Shown here in pieces: positions 33,854 to 43,524 of a stretch of 64,000 bases of DNA. Source of the stretch: Hyphomicrobiaceae bacterium. GTDB lineage: Bacteria > Pseudomonadota > Alphaproteobacteria > Rhizobiales > Hyphomicrobiaceae. The translations under genes were made by a program, and so were the position numbers. The first letter of the stretch is position 1. Each line of letters begins with the position of its first letter. The stretch spans positions 1 to 64,000 of the forward strand of contig JALHMB010000002.1 of assembly GCA_022844275.1 (NCBI GenBank), given 5' to 3'. Under the pieces are notes generated by a model. The model had not been told where the DNA came from. It was given only the letters and a program-made list of their open reading frames with translations, and made no database searches.

Positions 33854-34270
33854 ATGTCCACGGATGCCGCATTGATCGAGCATCTGATGGACGTGCTTCG
33901 CCCGCTCGGCGGCATCGCGTCGCGGCGCATGTTCGGTGGCGCCGGCGTGTTCCGCGATGGCCTGATGTTCGGCCTGATCTCCGACGAGGTGCTCTATCTC
34001 AAGGCCGATGCGGAAACGGTCGCGGACTTTGAGGCGGAGGGGCTCGGGCCGTTCACCTACGGCACCAAGAACGGCGACCGCGTCCTCACTTCCTACTGGC
34101 GTGCACCCGAGCGTCTTCTCGACGATGACGACGAGATGCGTGCATGGTGTCGGCGCGCCGCCGAAGTGGCGACGCGCACGGCGAAGAAGAAAAGCGCCGC
34201 GAATAAGGGCGTCACTCGTAGCCCGGCGGCGGCACGAACCCGCCGATCTCGCGCTCGACAAAGCGGCTGA
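33854..34270 (+). CDS. TfoX/Sxy N-terminal domain protein
   Basis: The protein has 138 residues, starting 12 bases after the GMC gene. LRPLGGIASRRMFGGAGVFRDGLMFGLISDEVLYLKAD (about 14-51) is the TfoX-N fold, followed by a Lys/Arg-rich tail (about 100-138) that may bind DNA. Small members of this family occur widely outside competent bacteria and have no proven competence role. Its last 59 bases overlap the 3' end of the convergent amidase gene. Confidence 0.88.
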   Translation: MSTDAALIEHLMDVLRPLGGIASRRMFGGAGVFRDGLMFGLISDEVLYLKADAETVADFEAEGLGPFTYGTKNGDRVLTSYWRAPERLLDDDDEMRAWCRRAAEVATRTAKKKSAANKGVTRSPAAARTRRSRARQSG

Positions 34271-35663
34271 AGGCAACCGCCGTCTTGTCGTGGCCGTGAC
34301 GCGCGATCGCCTGATAGCCGACCGGCAGGCCCGATTTCGTGAGGCCCGCGGGGCCGACGGTCGAGGGCAGGTAGACGACACCAGAATAGCCGGCCCAGAA
34401 GAGCTGTGAGGTCGTCGGTTGCGGCTTGCCATTGATCGGGATGCTGCGCTGCCAGCGCTCGCGCGTCTGATCGTGCGGCCATGCTGCAGAAGACGCTGCA
34501 GGGCAGAGCAGGATGTCCCAGTCCTTGAAGAAGGCATCGAAGGCAAAGCGTAGCTTGTGGCGCTCGTTGTTGAGCGGCAGCCAAGCTCGGTGCGTGAGTT
34601 CGACGCCCCTGACCATGAGATCGAGGTACTGGTCAGGATTGGGACCGGCTGCCGCGAGCGCAGCTTTCCATCCGGCAATATCCGCATCGGGCGTGCGGGC
34701 CGAGGTCGCCGAGCGCAGCAGCAGGACGTAGATCTCGTGCAGGCGCTTCGTATCGATCTGCGGCTCGATTTCCTTCACGATTGCACCGGCCTTCGCGAGC
34801 CTCTCGACAAGGGCCTGGAGCACGTTCGTGTACTCCCTATCGATCTCGCAATTCGGATCGCGGAGCTTCACGGCGACTTTCATGCCCTTAAGCGTGCTAG
34901 CCTTGGCCTTCGGCAACTCGAGCTTCCAGCAGTTCTCCTCGATCTCGTCGGCACCGCTCATGACATCGAGCATGACGTCGAGATCGGCAGCGCCGCGCGT
35001 GAGCGGTCCGACGCAGGAGATGTCACCGGGCGCGAAGCTGTTGGGCAGTGAATGGCGGCGCAGGGGGATGATGCCGTACGTCGGCTTCAGGCCGAACACG
35101 CCGCAGTAGTGCGCGGGGTTTCGGATCGAGGCGCCGATGTCGCTGCCCGCTTCGACGCCTGTGAGTCCGGCAGCAAGGGCTGCAGCCGATCCGCCCGACG
35201 ATCCGCCCGGCGTGAGCGCGGTGTTCCAGGGATTGCTCGTGGAGCCGTAGATCGGATTGTAGCTCTGCCAGTCCGCGAGCAGGACCGGCACGTTGGTCTT
35301 GCCGAACAGATTGATGCCGGCTTTCTCGAGTCGCTCGACGGCAAGCGCACTCGTCTCCGTGATGTTGTTCTTGTACTCGGGAAGGCCCCAAGTCGTGGGC
35401 GAGCCCGGCACTTGGTAGCTCTCCTTGATGGTCATGGGCACGCCGTGCAGCGGACCCCACACCTCGCCTCGTGCGAGCGCCGCATCCGCCTCGCGCGCCC
35501 TCTTGCGCCCACGCTCGGCATCCATCCATATGACGGCATTGAGCTTGGGATTGAATTTTTCGATGCGCGCGAGGAAGTGCTCCAGCACCTCGACGGCCGA
35601 GACTTTCTTTGTGCGAATGAGCTCGGCGAGTTCGACCGCGGACTTGTAGTGCAGCTTGTCCAT
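34212..35663 (-). CDS. Amidase signature family protein
   Basis: The protein has 483 residues. The Ser-cisSer-Lys triad is complete: K80 (MTIKES), the cis-Ser in TPGGSSGGS (S155/S156) and nucleophile S179 (DIGASIRNP). It is a typical AS-family hydrolase of carboxamides, giving a carboxylate and ammonia, and it is cytosolic with no signal peptide. It is close to two SDRs, a CoA-transferase and an acetamidase, so it plausibly removes ammonia from an amide intermediate. It is not a GatA, as no gatB or gatC is adjacent. Confidence 0.93.
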   Translation of the reverse strand: MDKLHYKSAVELAELIRTKKVSAVEVLEHFLARIEKFNPKLNAVIWMDAERGRKRAREADAALARGEVWGPLHGVPMTIKESYQVPGSPTTWGLPEYKNNITETSALAVERLEKAGINLFGKTNVPVLLADWQSYNPIYGSTSNPWNTALTPGGSSGGSAAALAAGLTGVEAGSDIGASIRNPAHYCGVFGLKPTYGIIPLRRHSLPNSFAPGDISCVGPLTRGAADLDVMLDVMSGADEIEENCWKLELPKAKASTLKGMKVAVKLRDPNCEIDREYTNVLQALVERLAKAGAIVKEIEPQIDTKRLHEIYVLLLRSATSARTPDADIAGWKAALAAAGPNPDQYLDLMVRGVELTHRAWLPLNNERHKLRFAFDAFFKDWDILLCPAASSAAWPHDQTRERWQRSIPINGKPQPTTSQLFWAGYSGVVYLPSTVGPAGLTKSGLPVGYQAIARHGHDKTAVAFSRFVEREIGGFVPPPGYE

Positions 35664-35693
35664 GAGATCTCCGAAAGTGACGAGGCAGAATGT

Positions 35694-36521
35694 CTATTGC
35701 GCCTGGGCGGATCGCGGCAGCACGCCGCTCATGATGCCGCCATCGATGACGAGTTCCGTGCCGGTCATATGCTTGGATGCGTCGGAGGCGAGGAACAGCA
35801 CGCCGTCGGCAATGTCCTGCGCCGTGCCGAGCTCGCCGAGGGGGATCATCCAGAGCGAGCGGGCGCGTGGATCGATAGGCTTGTTGTTGTGGGCGCCGGT
35901 GGCCCCGGTCGGAATTTTGTTCCAGATGGGTGTGTCGATCACGCCAGGATGGACGGAATTGACGCGAATGCCGTCCTTGGCAGCCGCGCATTCGAGCGCC
36001 ACGGACTTCGCGAAGAGGCGGACGCCGCCCTTGGTCGCCGAGTAGCCCGCGAGACCGACCGATCCCCTGAGCCCCGCGATCGAGGACATCATGATCACCG
36101 ATCCGCCGTGGCCGGTGCGGCGCATGGCGGGAATGCCGTACTTCACGGAGAGGAAGACGCCGTCGAGATTGATCGCATTCTGGCGACGCCAGTCGGCGAG
36201 CGTCATGTCGAGGATCGGCACCATGATTCCGATGCCGGCATTTGCGACGAGAACATGGAGGCCGCCAAAAGCATCCTCTGTCGTGGCGATCACCTCGGGC
36301 CAGCGCGCTTCGTCTGCCACGTCCTGTTTGAGGAAGATCGACTTGCCGCCGTTCACGGCAATCTTCTCGACGAGCTCCTTGCCGCGCGCTTCATCGACGT
36401 CGGTAATGACGACCCTCGCACCTTCGCGCGCGAGCGTCAGGCAGCACGCTTCTCCGATGCCCGATGCGCCACCCGTGACCAGCGCCACCTTGCCCGCGAC
36501 CTGACCGCCCTGCTTCGTCAT
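35694..36521 (-). CDS. SDR-family oxidoreductase
   Basis: The protein has 275 residues. The N-terminal NAD(P) motif is VTGGASGIGEA (about 15-25), an acidic VDEARGKEL follows strand 2 (favouring NAD), NAG is in VLVANAGIG (about 92), and the active site is YSATKGG with Ser upstream in MMSSIAGL. It is a classical SDR, probably acting on an alcohol/ketone pair. The start is the ATG at 36521. It lies 30 bases upstream of the amidase gene on the same strand, so the two may share a transcript. Confidence 0.92.
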   Translation of the reverse strand: MTKQGGQVAGKVALVTGGASGIGEACCLTLAREGARVVITDVDEARGKELVEKIAVNGGKSIFLKQDVADEARWPEVIATTEDAFGGLHVLVANAGIGIMVPILDMTLADWRRQNAINLDGVFLSVKYGIPAMRRTGHGGSVIMMSSIAGLRGSVGLAGYSATKGGVRLFAKSVALECAAAKDGIRVNSVHPGVIDTPIWNKIPTGATGAHNNKPIDPRARSLWMIPLGELGTAQDIADGVLFLASDASKHMTGTELVIDGGIMSGVLPRSAQAQ

Positions 36522-36727
36522 TTCCCTACGCTCCCCGATATTGCACCCGTGTCGACGGGCCTGCTCTACGAAGCAGGTTAGGCATTTTGAGACGCGAGCG
36601 CCACACGAGGTGGCGTGGTGAATGACACCCTTCTGATTTCGCCGCGCCGCGATGCGGTCCGCTTGCGCACCCGGCGCATTCGGTCAATGCTCATGGCGAC
36701 GGCCTTTATGACCTCAGAGAGGATACG

Positions 36728-37879
36728 ATGCAGGCGTTCAGCGGGCTCAAGGTGCTCGATTTCACGACGACGATCGCCGGTCCACATTGTGCGCGCCTGC
36801 TGAGCGACCTCGGCGCTGATGTCGTGAAGATCGAGACGGCCGAGGGCGACCTCATGCGCAGCCGGCCACCGCTCAGGAACGGCGCTAGCACGTCGTACGG
36901 GCAGCTCAATGCCGGGAAGAGCAGTATCGTGCTCGATCTGAAGCGTCCCGAGGCCGTCGCGGCGGCGCGCCGGCTCATCGCCGGAGCGGACATCATCGTC
37001 GAGAACTACCGTCCGGGCGTGACCAAGCGCCTGGGCATCGACTATGCGAGTGTGTCCACTGAGAATCCGCGCGTCGTCTACTGCTCGATTTCCGGCTATG
37101 GCCAGACGGGACCATCGGCCGATAAGCCGGCCTATGCGCCGGTCGTGCATGCCACATCGGGCTACGATATGGCCCATATCAGTTATCAGGGAGGACGCGA
37201 GCGGCCCGATTGCTGTGGCATCTTCACGGCGGATGTACTTGCGGGCACGTATGCCTTCGGCGCGATTTCGGCGGCGCTCTATCAGCGCACCGTAACCGGC
37301 AAGGGCCAGCATCTCGATGTCTCGATGTTCGAGGGCATGCTCTCGCTCATGACCGTCGAGCTGCAGGCGTCGCAGTTCAAAGTGCCGCCCATGCCGAAGC
37401 GGGCACTCTATGGCCCCGCCGCGACGGCGGACGGCTTCGTCAATATCGCGGTTGCGAGCGAGCGCACGTTCCAGGAGCTCGGCAGGGCGGCCGGGCGGAC
37501 TTGGGCGACAGATCCGCGCTTCGCCAAATATCTCGACCGTCGTGCCAACTGGGCTGAGTTCATGGATGAGCTGGAAGAGTGGACGCGCACGCTCACGACC
37601 GAAGAGCTGATGAGGGTGCTCGATCGCTACGGCGTGCCGGCGGGGCCGTATCGCACAGCCAAAGAGGCGCTGGCCGATCCGCAGCTCGTGCATCGCGGAG
37701 CGCTACAGGAAGTGCACGATTCAGCAGGGCCCTTCAAGGTACTGAACCCGGCCTTTCGCATGTCGGCCTCCGAGACGAAGGCAGGCCAGCGCGCACCGGG
37801 ACTCGGCGAGCACACGCGCGAAGTCCTGGCGGCTGTCGGCTACACCGAAAGCGAGATCGCCAGCATCACCGGGACCTAG
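36728..37879 (+). CDS. Class III CoA-transferase (CaiB/BaiF type)
   Basis: The protein has 383 residues. It opens with LKVLDFTTTIAGPHCARLLSDLGADVVKIE (about 7-36), which holds the family's CoA-binding start. The catalytic Asp is D169 in IFTADVLAGTYAFG, the same position number as in the founding members. It moves CoA between carboxylic acids through mixed-anhydride and thioester intermediates. It sits between two SDRs, so it probably activates an acid intermediate for beta-oxidation-like steps. The stop overlaps the convergent SDR by 4 bp. Confidence 0.94.
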   Translation: MQAFSGLKVLDFTTTIAGPHCARLLSDLGADVVKIETAEGDLMRSRPPLRNGASTSYGQLNAGKSSIVLDLKRPEAVAAARRLIAGADIIVENYRPGVTKRLGIDYASVSTENPRVVYCSISGYGQTGPSADKPAYAPVVHATSGYDMAHISYQGGRERPDCCGIFTADVLAGTYAFGAISAALYQRTVTGKGQHLDVSMFEGMLSLMTVELQASQFKVPPMPKRALYGPAATADGFVNIAVASERTFQELGRAAGRTWATDPRFAKYLDRRANWAEFMDELEEWTRTLTTEELMRVLDRYGVPAGPYRTAKEALADPQLVHRGALQEVHDSAGPFKVLNPAFRMSASETKAGQRAPGLGEHTREVLAAVGYTESEIASITGT

Positions 37880-38652
37880 AACAGCGCGTAGCCGCCGTCG
37901 ATGAGGAAGGTATCGCCGGTGTGGAAGCGCGAGGCCGAGCTCATGGCGTAGACCGCAATGCCGCCGAAGTCGTCGCCGGTGCCCCAACGGCGCATGGGTA
38001 CGCGCTTCAGCACATTGTCGTGGAATTTCTCGTTGGCAATGAGATTGGCGGTCATGTCCGTTTCGATCCAGCCTGGAAGTACGGCATGTGCACGAATGCC
38101 GTAGCGCGCATATTCGACGGCAAGCGAGCGGATCATCCCGATCATGGCGCTCTTGGTCGCGGCGTAATGCTCGTTGCGTGGCGGGCCAGAGATGGCGGCG
38201 AGGGAGGACGTTCCAACGAGCACGCCGCCGCCGTCTCGCGAGGCCATGTGCTTGGCAGCCGCCCGGAAAGTGTAGAAAGCACCATCGAGATTGACGCGCG
38301 TGACGCGCTTCCATTCCTCGGTAGACATCTCGCCGAACGCCGTGTGCCCGCCGCGTCCGTGTACGCCGGCATTGGCGAAGCAGCCGTCGACGCGTCCGAG
38401 CGTCTTCACTGTCTCGGCAAAGCCCTGCTCCACGGCGGCCTCATCGCCGACGTCGACCTGGAGTGCCAGCACGCGGCGGCCGGTCTTTTCGAGCTCGGCC
38501 TTGGCCGCGGCATTCTTGGCCGCATTCGTGCCCCAGATCGCGACGTCCGCGCCGGCTTCCGCCACGGCCTTCGCCATGCCGAGGCCGATGCCGCCATTGC
38601 CGCCGGTGACGAGGGCGACCTGGCCCGTGAGGTCGAATGCCGCGTATGCCAT
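37876..38652 (-). CDS. SDR-family oxidoreductase
   Basis: The protein has 258 residues. VTGGNGGIGLGMAKAV (about 15-30) is the Rossmann motif, FANAGVHG is about residue 92, and the active site is HYAATKSAMIGM with the catalytic Ser in TSSLAAI (about 150). TGDTFLIDGGY near the end is the usual SDR C-terminus. It is NAD(P)-dependent and cytosolic. It is convergent with the CoA-transferase (4-bp overlap) and diverges from the acetamidase gene. Confidence 0.92.
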   Translation of the reverse strand: MAYAAFDLTGQVALVTGGNGGIGLGMAKAVAEAGADVAIWGTNAAKNAAAKAELEKTGRRVLALQVDVGDEAAVEQGFAETVKTLGRVDGCFANAGVHGRGGHTAFGEMSTEEWKRVTRVNLDGAFYTFRAAAKHMASRDGGGVLVGTSSLAAISGPPRNEHYAATKSAMIGMIRSLAVEYARYGIRAHAVLPGWIETDMTANLIANEKFHDNVLKRVPMRRWGTGDDFGGIAVYAMSSASRFHTGDTFLIDGGYALF

Positions 38653-38791
38653 TTGGTGCTTCCTGGTTGGATGCCTGTTCGGGCGTCATCATGACCAGCG
38701 CGCGCGCATGTGCAAGTCTGGATCCCGGATGACGTGTGCGGGAGAGGGCGTTAGGCTGGTGGCAAAGCAGGCTAGCAATGGGGGTTCGCCA

Positions 38792-39733
38792 ATGACCGAT
38801 CACGTCCTCAAATCCCGCGTCGGAACTGTCCATTGGGGCTACTTCGATGCCGAGGAAAGGCCCGTGCTCGCGATCAAGAGCGGCGATCGCGTGACCATGG
38901 AGACGGTCAGCGGCTCGCCGGACGTGATGCCGCCGCCCTCGTCGGGCTTCAAGATCCTGCCGGAGCTGCTCGAAGTGCACGCCCAGGTGCCGCGCAAGCT
39001 GCCGGGGCACGTCCTGACGGGGCCGATCGCTATCGAGGGCGCCATGCCCGGCGATGTGCTGCAAGTAGACATCGAGGCGATCGAGTGCCGCCAGGACTGG
39101 GGCTACAACGCCATCCGGCCGCTCGCGGGCGCGCTGCCGCTCGAGTTTGATCGCGTGCGCATCGTGCACATCCCGATGGATCGCGAGCGCGGCGTCGGCA
39201 AACTCTCGTGGGGCGCGGAAGTGCCGCTCAGGCCGTTCTTCGGGGTAATGGGCGTCGCGCCGCCGCCGTCGTGGGGCATGATTACGTCGCTCGCGCCGCG
39301 TCAGCACGGGGGCAACATGGACAACAAGGAGTTGGTCGCGGGATCGACGCTGTTCCTCCCCGTGCACGTGCCTGGCGCGAACTTTTCCGCTGGCGACGGT
39401 CATGGAGCACAGGGCGATGGCGAGGTCTGCGTGACAGCGATCGAGACGGCGCTGAAGGGCACTTTCAAATTCACGCTTCACAAAGGCGGCACGCTCGACT
39501 GGCCGCGTGCGGAGACGCCGACGCACGCGATCACCATGGCCTTCGATCCCGATCTCGACAGTGCCGCTCGCGCTGCGTTGCGCGACATGATCAAGCTGCT
39601 CGGCGAGAAGAAGGGACTATCGCGCGAGGACGCCTACATGCTCTGCAGCCTCGCCGCGGACCTGCGGGTGACGCAGCTCGTCAATGGCCACAACGGCGTG
39701 CATGTCATGCTGGAGAAGCGGTATTTGGAATAA
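38792..39733 (+). CDS. Acetamidase/formamidase family protein
   Basis: I chose the ATG at 38792 (MTDHV), giving 313 residues, the usual length of FmdA-type proteins. PLRPFFGVMGVAPP (about 144-157), PRQHGGNMDNKELVAGSTLFLPVHV (about 170-194) and SAGDGHGAQGDGE (about 200-212) are the conserved metal- and amide-binding blocks. It hydrolyses small amides to acid and ammonia. There is no RBS-like sequence directly upstream, but a shorter start would remove the conserved N-terminus. Confidence 0.92.
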   Translation: MTDHVLKSRVGTVHWGYFDAEERPVLAIKSGDRVTMETVSGSPDVMPPPSSGFKILPELLEVHAQVPRKLPGHVLTGPIAIEGAMPGDVLQVDIEAIECRQDWGYNAIRPLAGALPLEFDRVRIVHIPMDRERGVGKLSWGAEVPLRPFFGVMGVAPPPSWGMITSLAPRQHGGNMDNKELVAGSTLFLPVHVPGANFSAGDGHGAQGDGEVCVTAIETALKGTFKFTLHKGGTLDWPRAETPTHAITMAFDPDLDSAARAALRDMIKLLGEKKGLSREDAYMLCSLAADLRVTQLVNGHNGVHVMLEKRYLE

Positions 39734-39775
39734 CTTCTCCTCTCTCGGCTGGAGACATTCCGACCTGAACGCGGA

Positions 39776-40609
39776 TTACTCGAACTGCTCCGCGATTGCG
39801 CGGCCGACGACGATCATCGTTGGTATGAAGCCGCTGGTGAAGCGGCGCATGGTGGCCTGCAACTCGGGTCTGTCGGCAAGTTTCGGAGTTGGTCGGATCT
39901 GGCGGGCAAGGGTAATCGCCTCGGCGGCCATCGCGCGTTCGACGCGCGACGTGTGGTCGGCCATGGTGCCGTCCCTGAAACGCGGCGCCAGGGAGATGTG
40001 CAGAACGGACAGATATGCGGGCCAGTCTGTCAGGTGCCTATAAAGGCTCGGTACTACCGCATCGAGCTGTGAACGATCACCGAACCGGAGATCGTTCAAT
40101 AGCCAACGCATGTCCGCGCTCATTTCTGTCGGCGGCGTCATGTGGGGCATCGATCGCGTGATCTCGGGTGGTGGGGACCAATAGGCAATGGACGGAGCGG
40201 CCATAACCGGCTCGTCCGTCGAAAGACGCGAGAGCAATGTCAGTATCCCGAGGAGGTTTACCGGATTGGAGCGGTTATAGGCCTCTGCCACGGCCCCGAT
40301 CGTCGACGCGTTGTCCTCGGTGATGCCGAGCAGCCGTTGCGCTCGCGGCTCGATTTGTGGCAGCAGCTGATTTGGGCTCGTTTCGCGAGCGATGCGCCAG
40401 GCCGTTTCTGGTAACTGACCGCTCGCAAATAGCGGCTCGAGCGCCCCCCAGCATTCCTCGAGCACGCCGGGATGAGTCGCAATATGGCGCCAGATCAGCG
40501 CCGCAATAGGCGAAGCGGAGCCGGCGCGAAGTCTAGCATAAATGGTCTTTACCGACGCGGGCGCATCCAATTCGAGAAGTTCGGGCAAAACGTCGGGCGA
40601 TGCTGTCAT
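39776..40609 (-). CDS. Conserved hypothetical, all-helical (DehI-like at most)
   Basis: The protein has 277 residues, predominantly helical, with no signal peptide. Repeated patterns such as SPIAALIWRHIATHPGVLEECWGALEPL and SNPVNLLGILTLLSRL recall the DehI-type haloacid dehalogenase fold, in which two similar helical halves flank the active site. The catalytic Asp cannot be verified by eye, so I do not assign an activity. It lies upstream of the tau-like ABC operon on the minus strand, 186 bases from it. Confidence 0.5.
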   Translation of the reverse strand: MTASPDVLPELLELDAPASVKTIYARLRAGSASPIAALIWRHIATHPGVLEECWGALEPLFASGQLPETAWRIARETSPNQLLPQIEPRAQRLLGITEDNASTIGAVAEAYNRSNPVNLLGILTLLSRLSTDEPVMAAPSIAYWSPPPEITRSMPHMTPPTEMSADMRWLLNDLRFGDRSQLDAVVPSLYRHLTDWPAYLSVLHISLAPRFRDGTMADHTSRVERAMAAEAITLARQIRPTPKLADRPELQATMRRFTSGFIPTMIVVGRAIAEQFE

Positions 40610-40795
40610 GGTAAGTGAACTCGGGTTAAATGGAAGCGCTAGTTACGCAAATTTAGCGGGTTCAGACACTCCACGCGGTGGAATGCATGAGCTGCTGCAT
40701 AGCGGGGGTGGAGCGAGCCAGGGATTGATCCAACGGCATTTCTGCTCCTGGCCTCAAGCTGAATCCACAGGCAGACAGCGTGGACTGCAGCAGAT

Positions 40796-41638
40796 CTACA
40801 CCTTCCCCTTCCACGGCACGGCCCAGCGTTCGAACCACCGCATGAGCAGCTCGAAGGCGAAGGCGACGAAGCCGATCAGCAGGATGCCGAGGATCACGAC
40901 GTCGGTCCTGAGGAAGTTCGAGGCATTGAAGACCATCTTGCCGAGGCCGGCATCGGCCGCGACCATCTCGGCTGCGACGAGCGTCGTCCAGCCGACACCC
41001 ATGCCAATGCGCAAGCCGACGAGTATCTCGGGCAGCGCGCCCGGCATGATGATATGGCGGATGACCTGCGCGCGCGAGGCGCCCATGGAGAGCGCGGCCT
41101 GGATCTGCTCCTGCGAGATCGAGCGCACGCCGGCGCGTGCCGCGAGCGTTACCGGCGCGAAGATCGCGAGGAATAGGAGAATGATCTTCGATTCCTCGCC
41201 GATGCCGAACCAGACAATCATAAGCGGCAAGTAGGCGAGTGGCGGCAACGGCCGGTAGAACTCGATGGGCGGATCGAAGATGCCGCGGGCAATGCGGCTC
41301 GTGCCCATGAGAATGCCAATGGGAATGCCGAGCGCGACGGCAAGGACGAAGGCGCCGAACACGCGCCCCATGCTGGCGAGGAAGTGGCCCCAGAGGGTCG
41401 CATCATCGAGATCGCCGTTCACGGCCTGCCAGAAGGCGGCCCAGATGGCTTCGGGCTTTGGGAGAAAGAGCCGGCTTACCCAGCCCATGTGCGTCGCGAC
41501 CCACCATAGGCCGAGTAACGCGGCGATGGTGACGAGGTTGATTGCCAGCGTCGAGCCTTCGCCGAGGACGCGGTAGCGGCTTGTCCGAACGCGGCGCGCG
41601 GAAGCGGTCGGCGCGCCTGTGGCTTCGCTTACGGCCAT
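40796..41638 (-). CDS. tauC: ABC transporter permease, TauC/SsuC type
   Basis: I chose the ATG at 41638, with GAGGAG upstream, giving 280 residues. Six membrane helices are visible, and the EAA loop (EQIQAALSMGASRAQVIRHIIMPGALPEILVGLR, about 179-212, with an EAA-like A-MGAS core) contacts the ATPase. It is the last gene of the three-gene operon and forms the inner-membrane pore. The close match of TauA supports a sulfonate or similar substrate. Confidence 0.85.
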   Translation of the reverse strand: MAVSEATGAPTASARRVRTSRYRVLGEGSTLAINLVTIAALLGLWWVATHMGWVSRLFLPKPEAIWAAFWQAVNGDLDDATLWGHFLASMGRVFGAFVLAVALGIPIGILMGTSRIARGIFDPPIEFYRPLPPLAYLPLMIVWFGIGEESKIILLFLAIFAPVTLAARAGVRSISQEQIQAALSMGASRAQVIRHIIMPGALPEILVGLRIGMGVGWTTLVAAEMVAADAGLGKMVFNASNFLRTDVVILGILLIGFVAFAFELLMRWFERWAVPWKGKV

Positions 41639-41663
41639 CGCGATCTCTCCTCGATCATGCACA

Positions 41664-42479
41664 TCAGTCGCGTCGCTGAATGTCGCTGAGAACCTGTTCG
41701 CGCATCTGGATGAAAGCGGGGCTTGCCTTCACGGCGCGCGCGTTCTTCGTCTCGATGTAACGGCGGCCGAAGTCGAGATCATAAGTCTTCTCGATCTTGC
41801 CGGGGCGCGGGGTCATCACGATCAGCCGTGTCGCAAGGAAGACCGCCTCCTCCACGGAATGCGTGATGAAGAAAACCATCTTGCCCGTGCGGTGCCACAC
41901 ATCGAGGATCAGCTCCTGGACCTGCTCGCGGGTGAGCGCGTCGAGTGCGCCGAGCGGCTCGTCCATGAGCAGCACCTCCGGGTCGGAGGCGAGCGCGCGG
42001 GCAATGCCGACGCGCTGCTGCATGCCGCCCGAGAGCTCGTAGATCATCTTCTCGGAGAAGTCGCCAAGGCCGACGAGGTTCAACTGCTCGCGTGCAATCG
42101 CGTAGCGTTCGTCCTTGCCGACGCCGCGCATCTTGGGGCCGAACGCGACATTGTCGATCACGTTGAGCCACGGCATGAGCGCGTGCTTCTGGAAAACGAC
42201 ACCGCGGTCGGCGCCAGGTCCCTCGACGGGTGCTCCATCGAGCAGGATCTCGCCGTCGGAAGGCGTGAGAAAACCGGCCATGCAGGAGAGGAGCGTCGTC
42301 TTTCCACAGCCCGAGGCGCCGATGGCGACGACGAAGTCGCCGGCTTTCATATCGAGGTTCACCCGCGACAGAGCTTCGACGATGCCGTCGCGGGTGGAGT
42401 AGCGGACCGAGAGGTCCTTGATATTGAGTGTGGCGCTGGCCGACCGCCGCGCGGCGGCGGGCCGTGTCATCGTCACCAT
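41664..42479 (-). CDS. tauB: ABC transporter ATP-binding protein, TauB/SsuB type
   Basis: The protein has 271 residues. Walker A is GASGCGKTT (about 55-63), the signature [15 protein letters not shown] is near residues 151-165, and Walker B is [14 protein letters not shown]. It is the energising subunit of the importer, with 34 bases after the TauA gene's stop and 25 bases before the permease gene. TauB and SsuB are difficult to tell apart; the neighbouring TauA decides the naming. Confidence 0.88.
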   Translation of the reverse strand: MVTMTRPAAARRSASATLNIKDLSVRYSTRDGIVEALSRVNLDMKAGDFVVAIGASGCGKTTLLSCMAGFLTPSDGEILLDGAPVEGPGADRGVVFQKHALMPWLNVIDNVAFGPKMRGVGKDERYAIAREQLNLVGLGDFSEKMIYELSGGMQQRVGIARALASDPEVLLMDEPLGALDALTREQVQELILDVWHRTGKMVFFITHSVEEAVFLATRLIVMTPRPGKIEKTYDLDFGRRYIETKNARAVKASPAFIQMREQVLSDIQRRD

Positions 42480-42513
42480 GAAACCTCTCGGTCCTGCGCG
42501 TCAGATCGTCTTT

Positions 42514-43524
42514 TTACTTCGCGGCCGCGGCGGCGAACTCCGGATTGACGAACTTGCCGAAATCCGCCGGCATCTCGGTGATGCGGTTCTGCTCCTTGAG
42601 GAACACCGCGGTATTTGCGAGCGCCTGGGCGGCGCCGCCCTTGGCACCACCGCCGAGCCACTTGTCGGAGGCCTGCTCGGCTGCCGACGGGAAGGCGTAG
42701 TCAGCAAGCACGCCCGGCACGTCATCAGGCTTGGCGCCGACGATCTTGGCGATGGCCGCCGCGTTCGCAGAGCCCTTGCCGTACTTCGCGGGATTGGCCT
42801 TGTAGTCCGCATCGGCTGCAGCCATGGCCTTCACATAGGCGACCAGGAAGTCTTTGTTTGCCGCGGCCCAGGCGCGGTTGACAATGATGCCGTCGAACGT
42901 CGGCGCGCCCTGTTTGGCCACATCCGCGGCCGAGATGATCACCTTGCCATCCGCCTTCACCTTCGAGAGCACGGGCTCCCAGATGAAGGTCGCATCGAGA
43001 TCACCACGCTCCCAGGCGGCGGCGATCTCCGGCGGCCTGAGATTCAGGATCTGGATTTCCTTCGGGTTCACGCCCGCCTTGTTGAGCGCGAACAGGAGCT
43101 GGTAGTGGGCCGTCGACACGAACGGCGTCGCAACCTTCTTGCCCTTGAGGCCTGCGAGCGTCGTGACGCCGGACTTGTTGGAGGCGACGAGTTGCTCGGC
43201 GTTGTTGATGTCGTCGAAGATCCAGATGAGCTGGATGTCGATGCCTTGGGCTGCGGCCGCAGTGATCGGGCTCGAGCCCACTTCGCCGATCGGCACCTGG
43301 CCGGATGCCATGGCCTTGATCACGTCGCCGCCGCCGCCGAACATTTTCCAACTGATCTTGTAGCCCGTGGCCTTCTCGACGGCGCCCGCGGCCTGAGCCA
43401 CGCGGAAGGGTACGATCATGTCCTGGTGGGCGATCGTCACTTCCTTGGTCTGGGCCACTGCAGCCCCGGTTGCAACGCCGAGTATCACGGGAAGCGAGAG
43501 CAAAAGTCTCGGGATGAGCTTCAT
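42514..43524 (-). CDS. tauA: Taurine-type ABC transporter substrate-binding protein
   Basis: The protein has 336 residues. A signal peptide (about 1-24, ending AAVAQ) directs it to the periplasm. The body matches the TauA group: IGEVGSSPITAAAAQGI (about 77-93), ATPFVSTAHYQLLFALNKAG (about 131-150) and NLRPPEIAAAWERGDLDATFIWEP (about 160-183). It binds taurine or a similar sulfonate or amine. It is first in the operon tauA-tauB-tauC. No tauD dioxygenase lies next to it, so a different use of the substrate is possible. Confidence 0.88.
   Translation of the reverse strand: MKLIPRLLLSLPVILGVATGAAVAQTKEVTIAHQDMIVPFRVAQAAGAVEKATGYKISWKMFGGGGDVIKAMASGQVPIGEVGSSPITAAAAQGIDIQLIWIFDDINNAEQLVASNKSGVTTLAGLKGKKVATPFVSTAHYQLLFALNKAGVNPKEIQILNLRPPEIAAAWERGDLDATFIWEPVLSKVKADGKVIISAADVAKQGAPTFDGIIVNRAWAAANKDFLVAYVKAMAAADADYKANPAKYGKGSANAAAIAKIVGAKPDDVPGVLADYAFPSAAEQASDKWLGGGAKGGAAQALANTAVFLKEQNRITEMPADFGKFVNPEFAAAAAK

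Noticed and set aside
33032-34687. 551-residue minus-strand frame across the GMC, TfoX and amidase genes
   Set aside because: It spans several real genes on both strands and has no domain or start signal.
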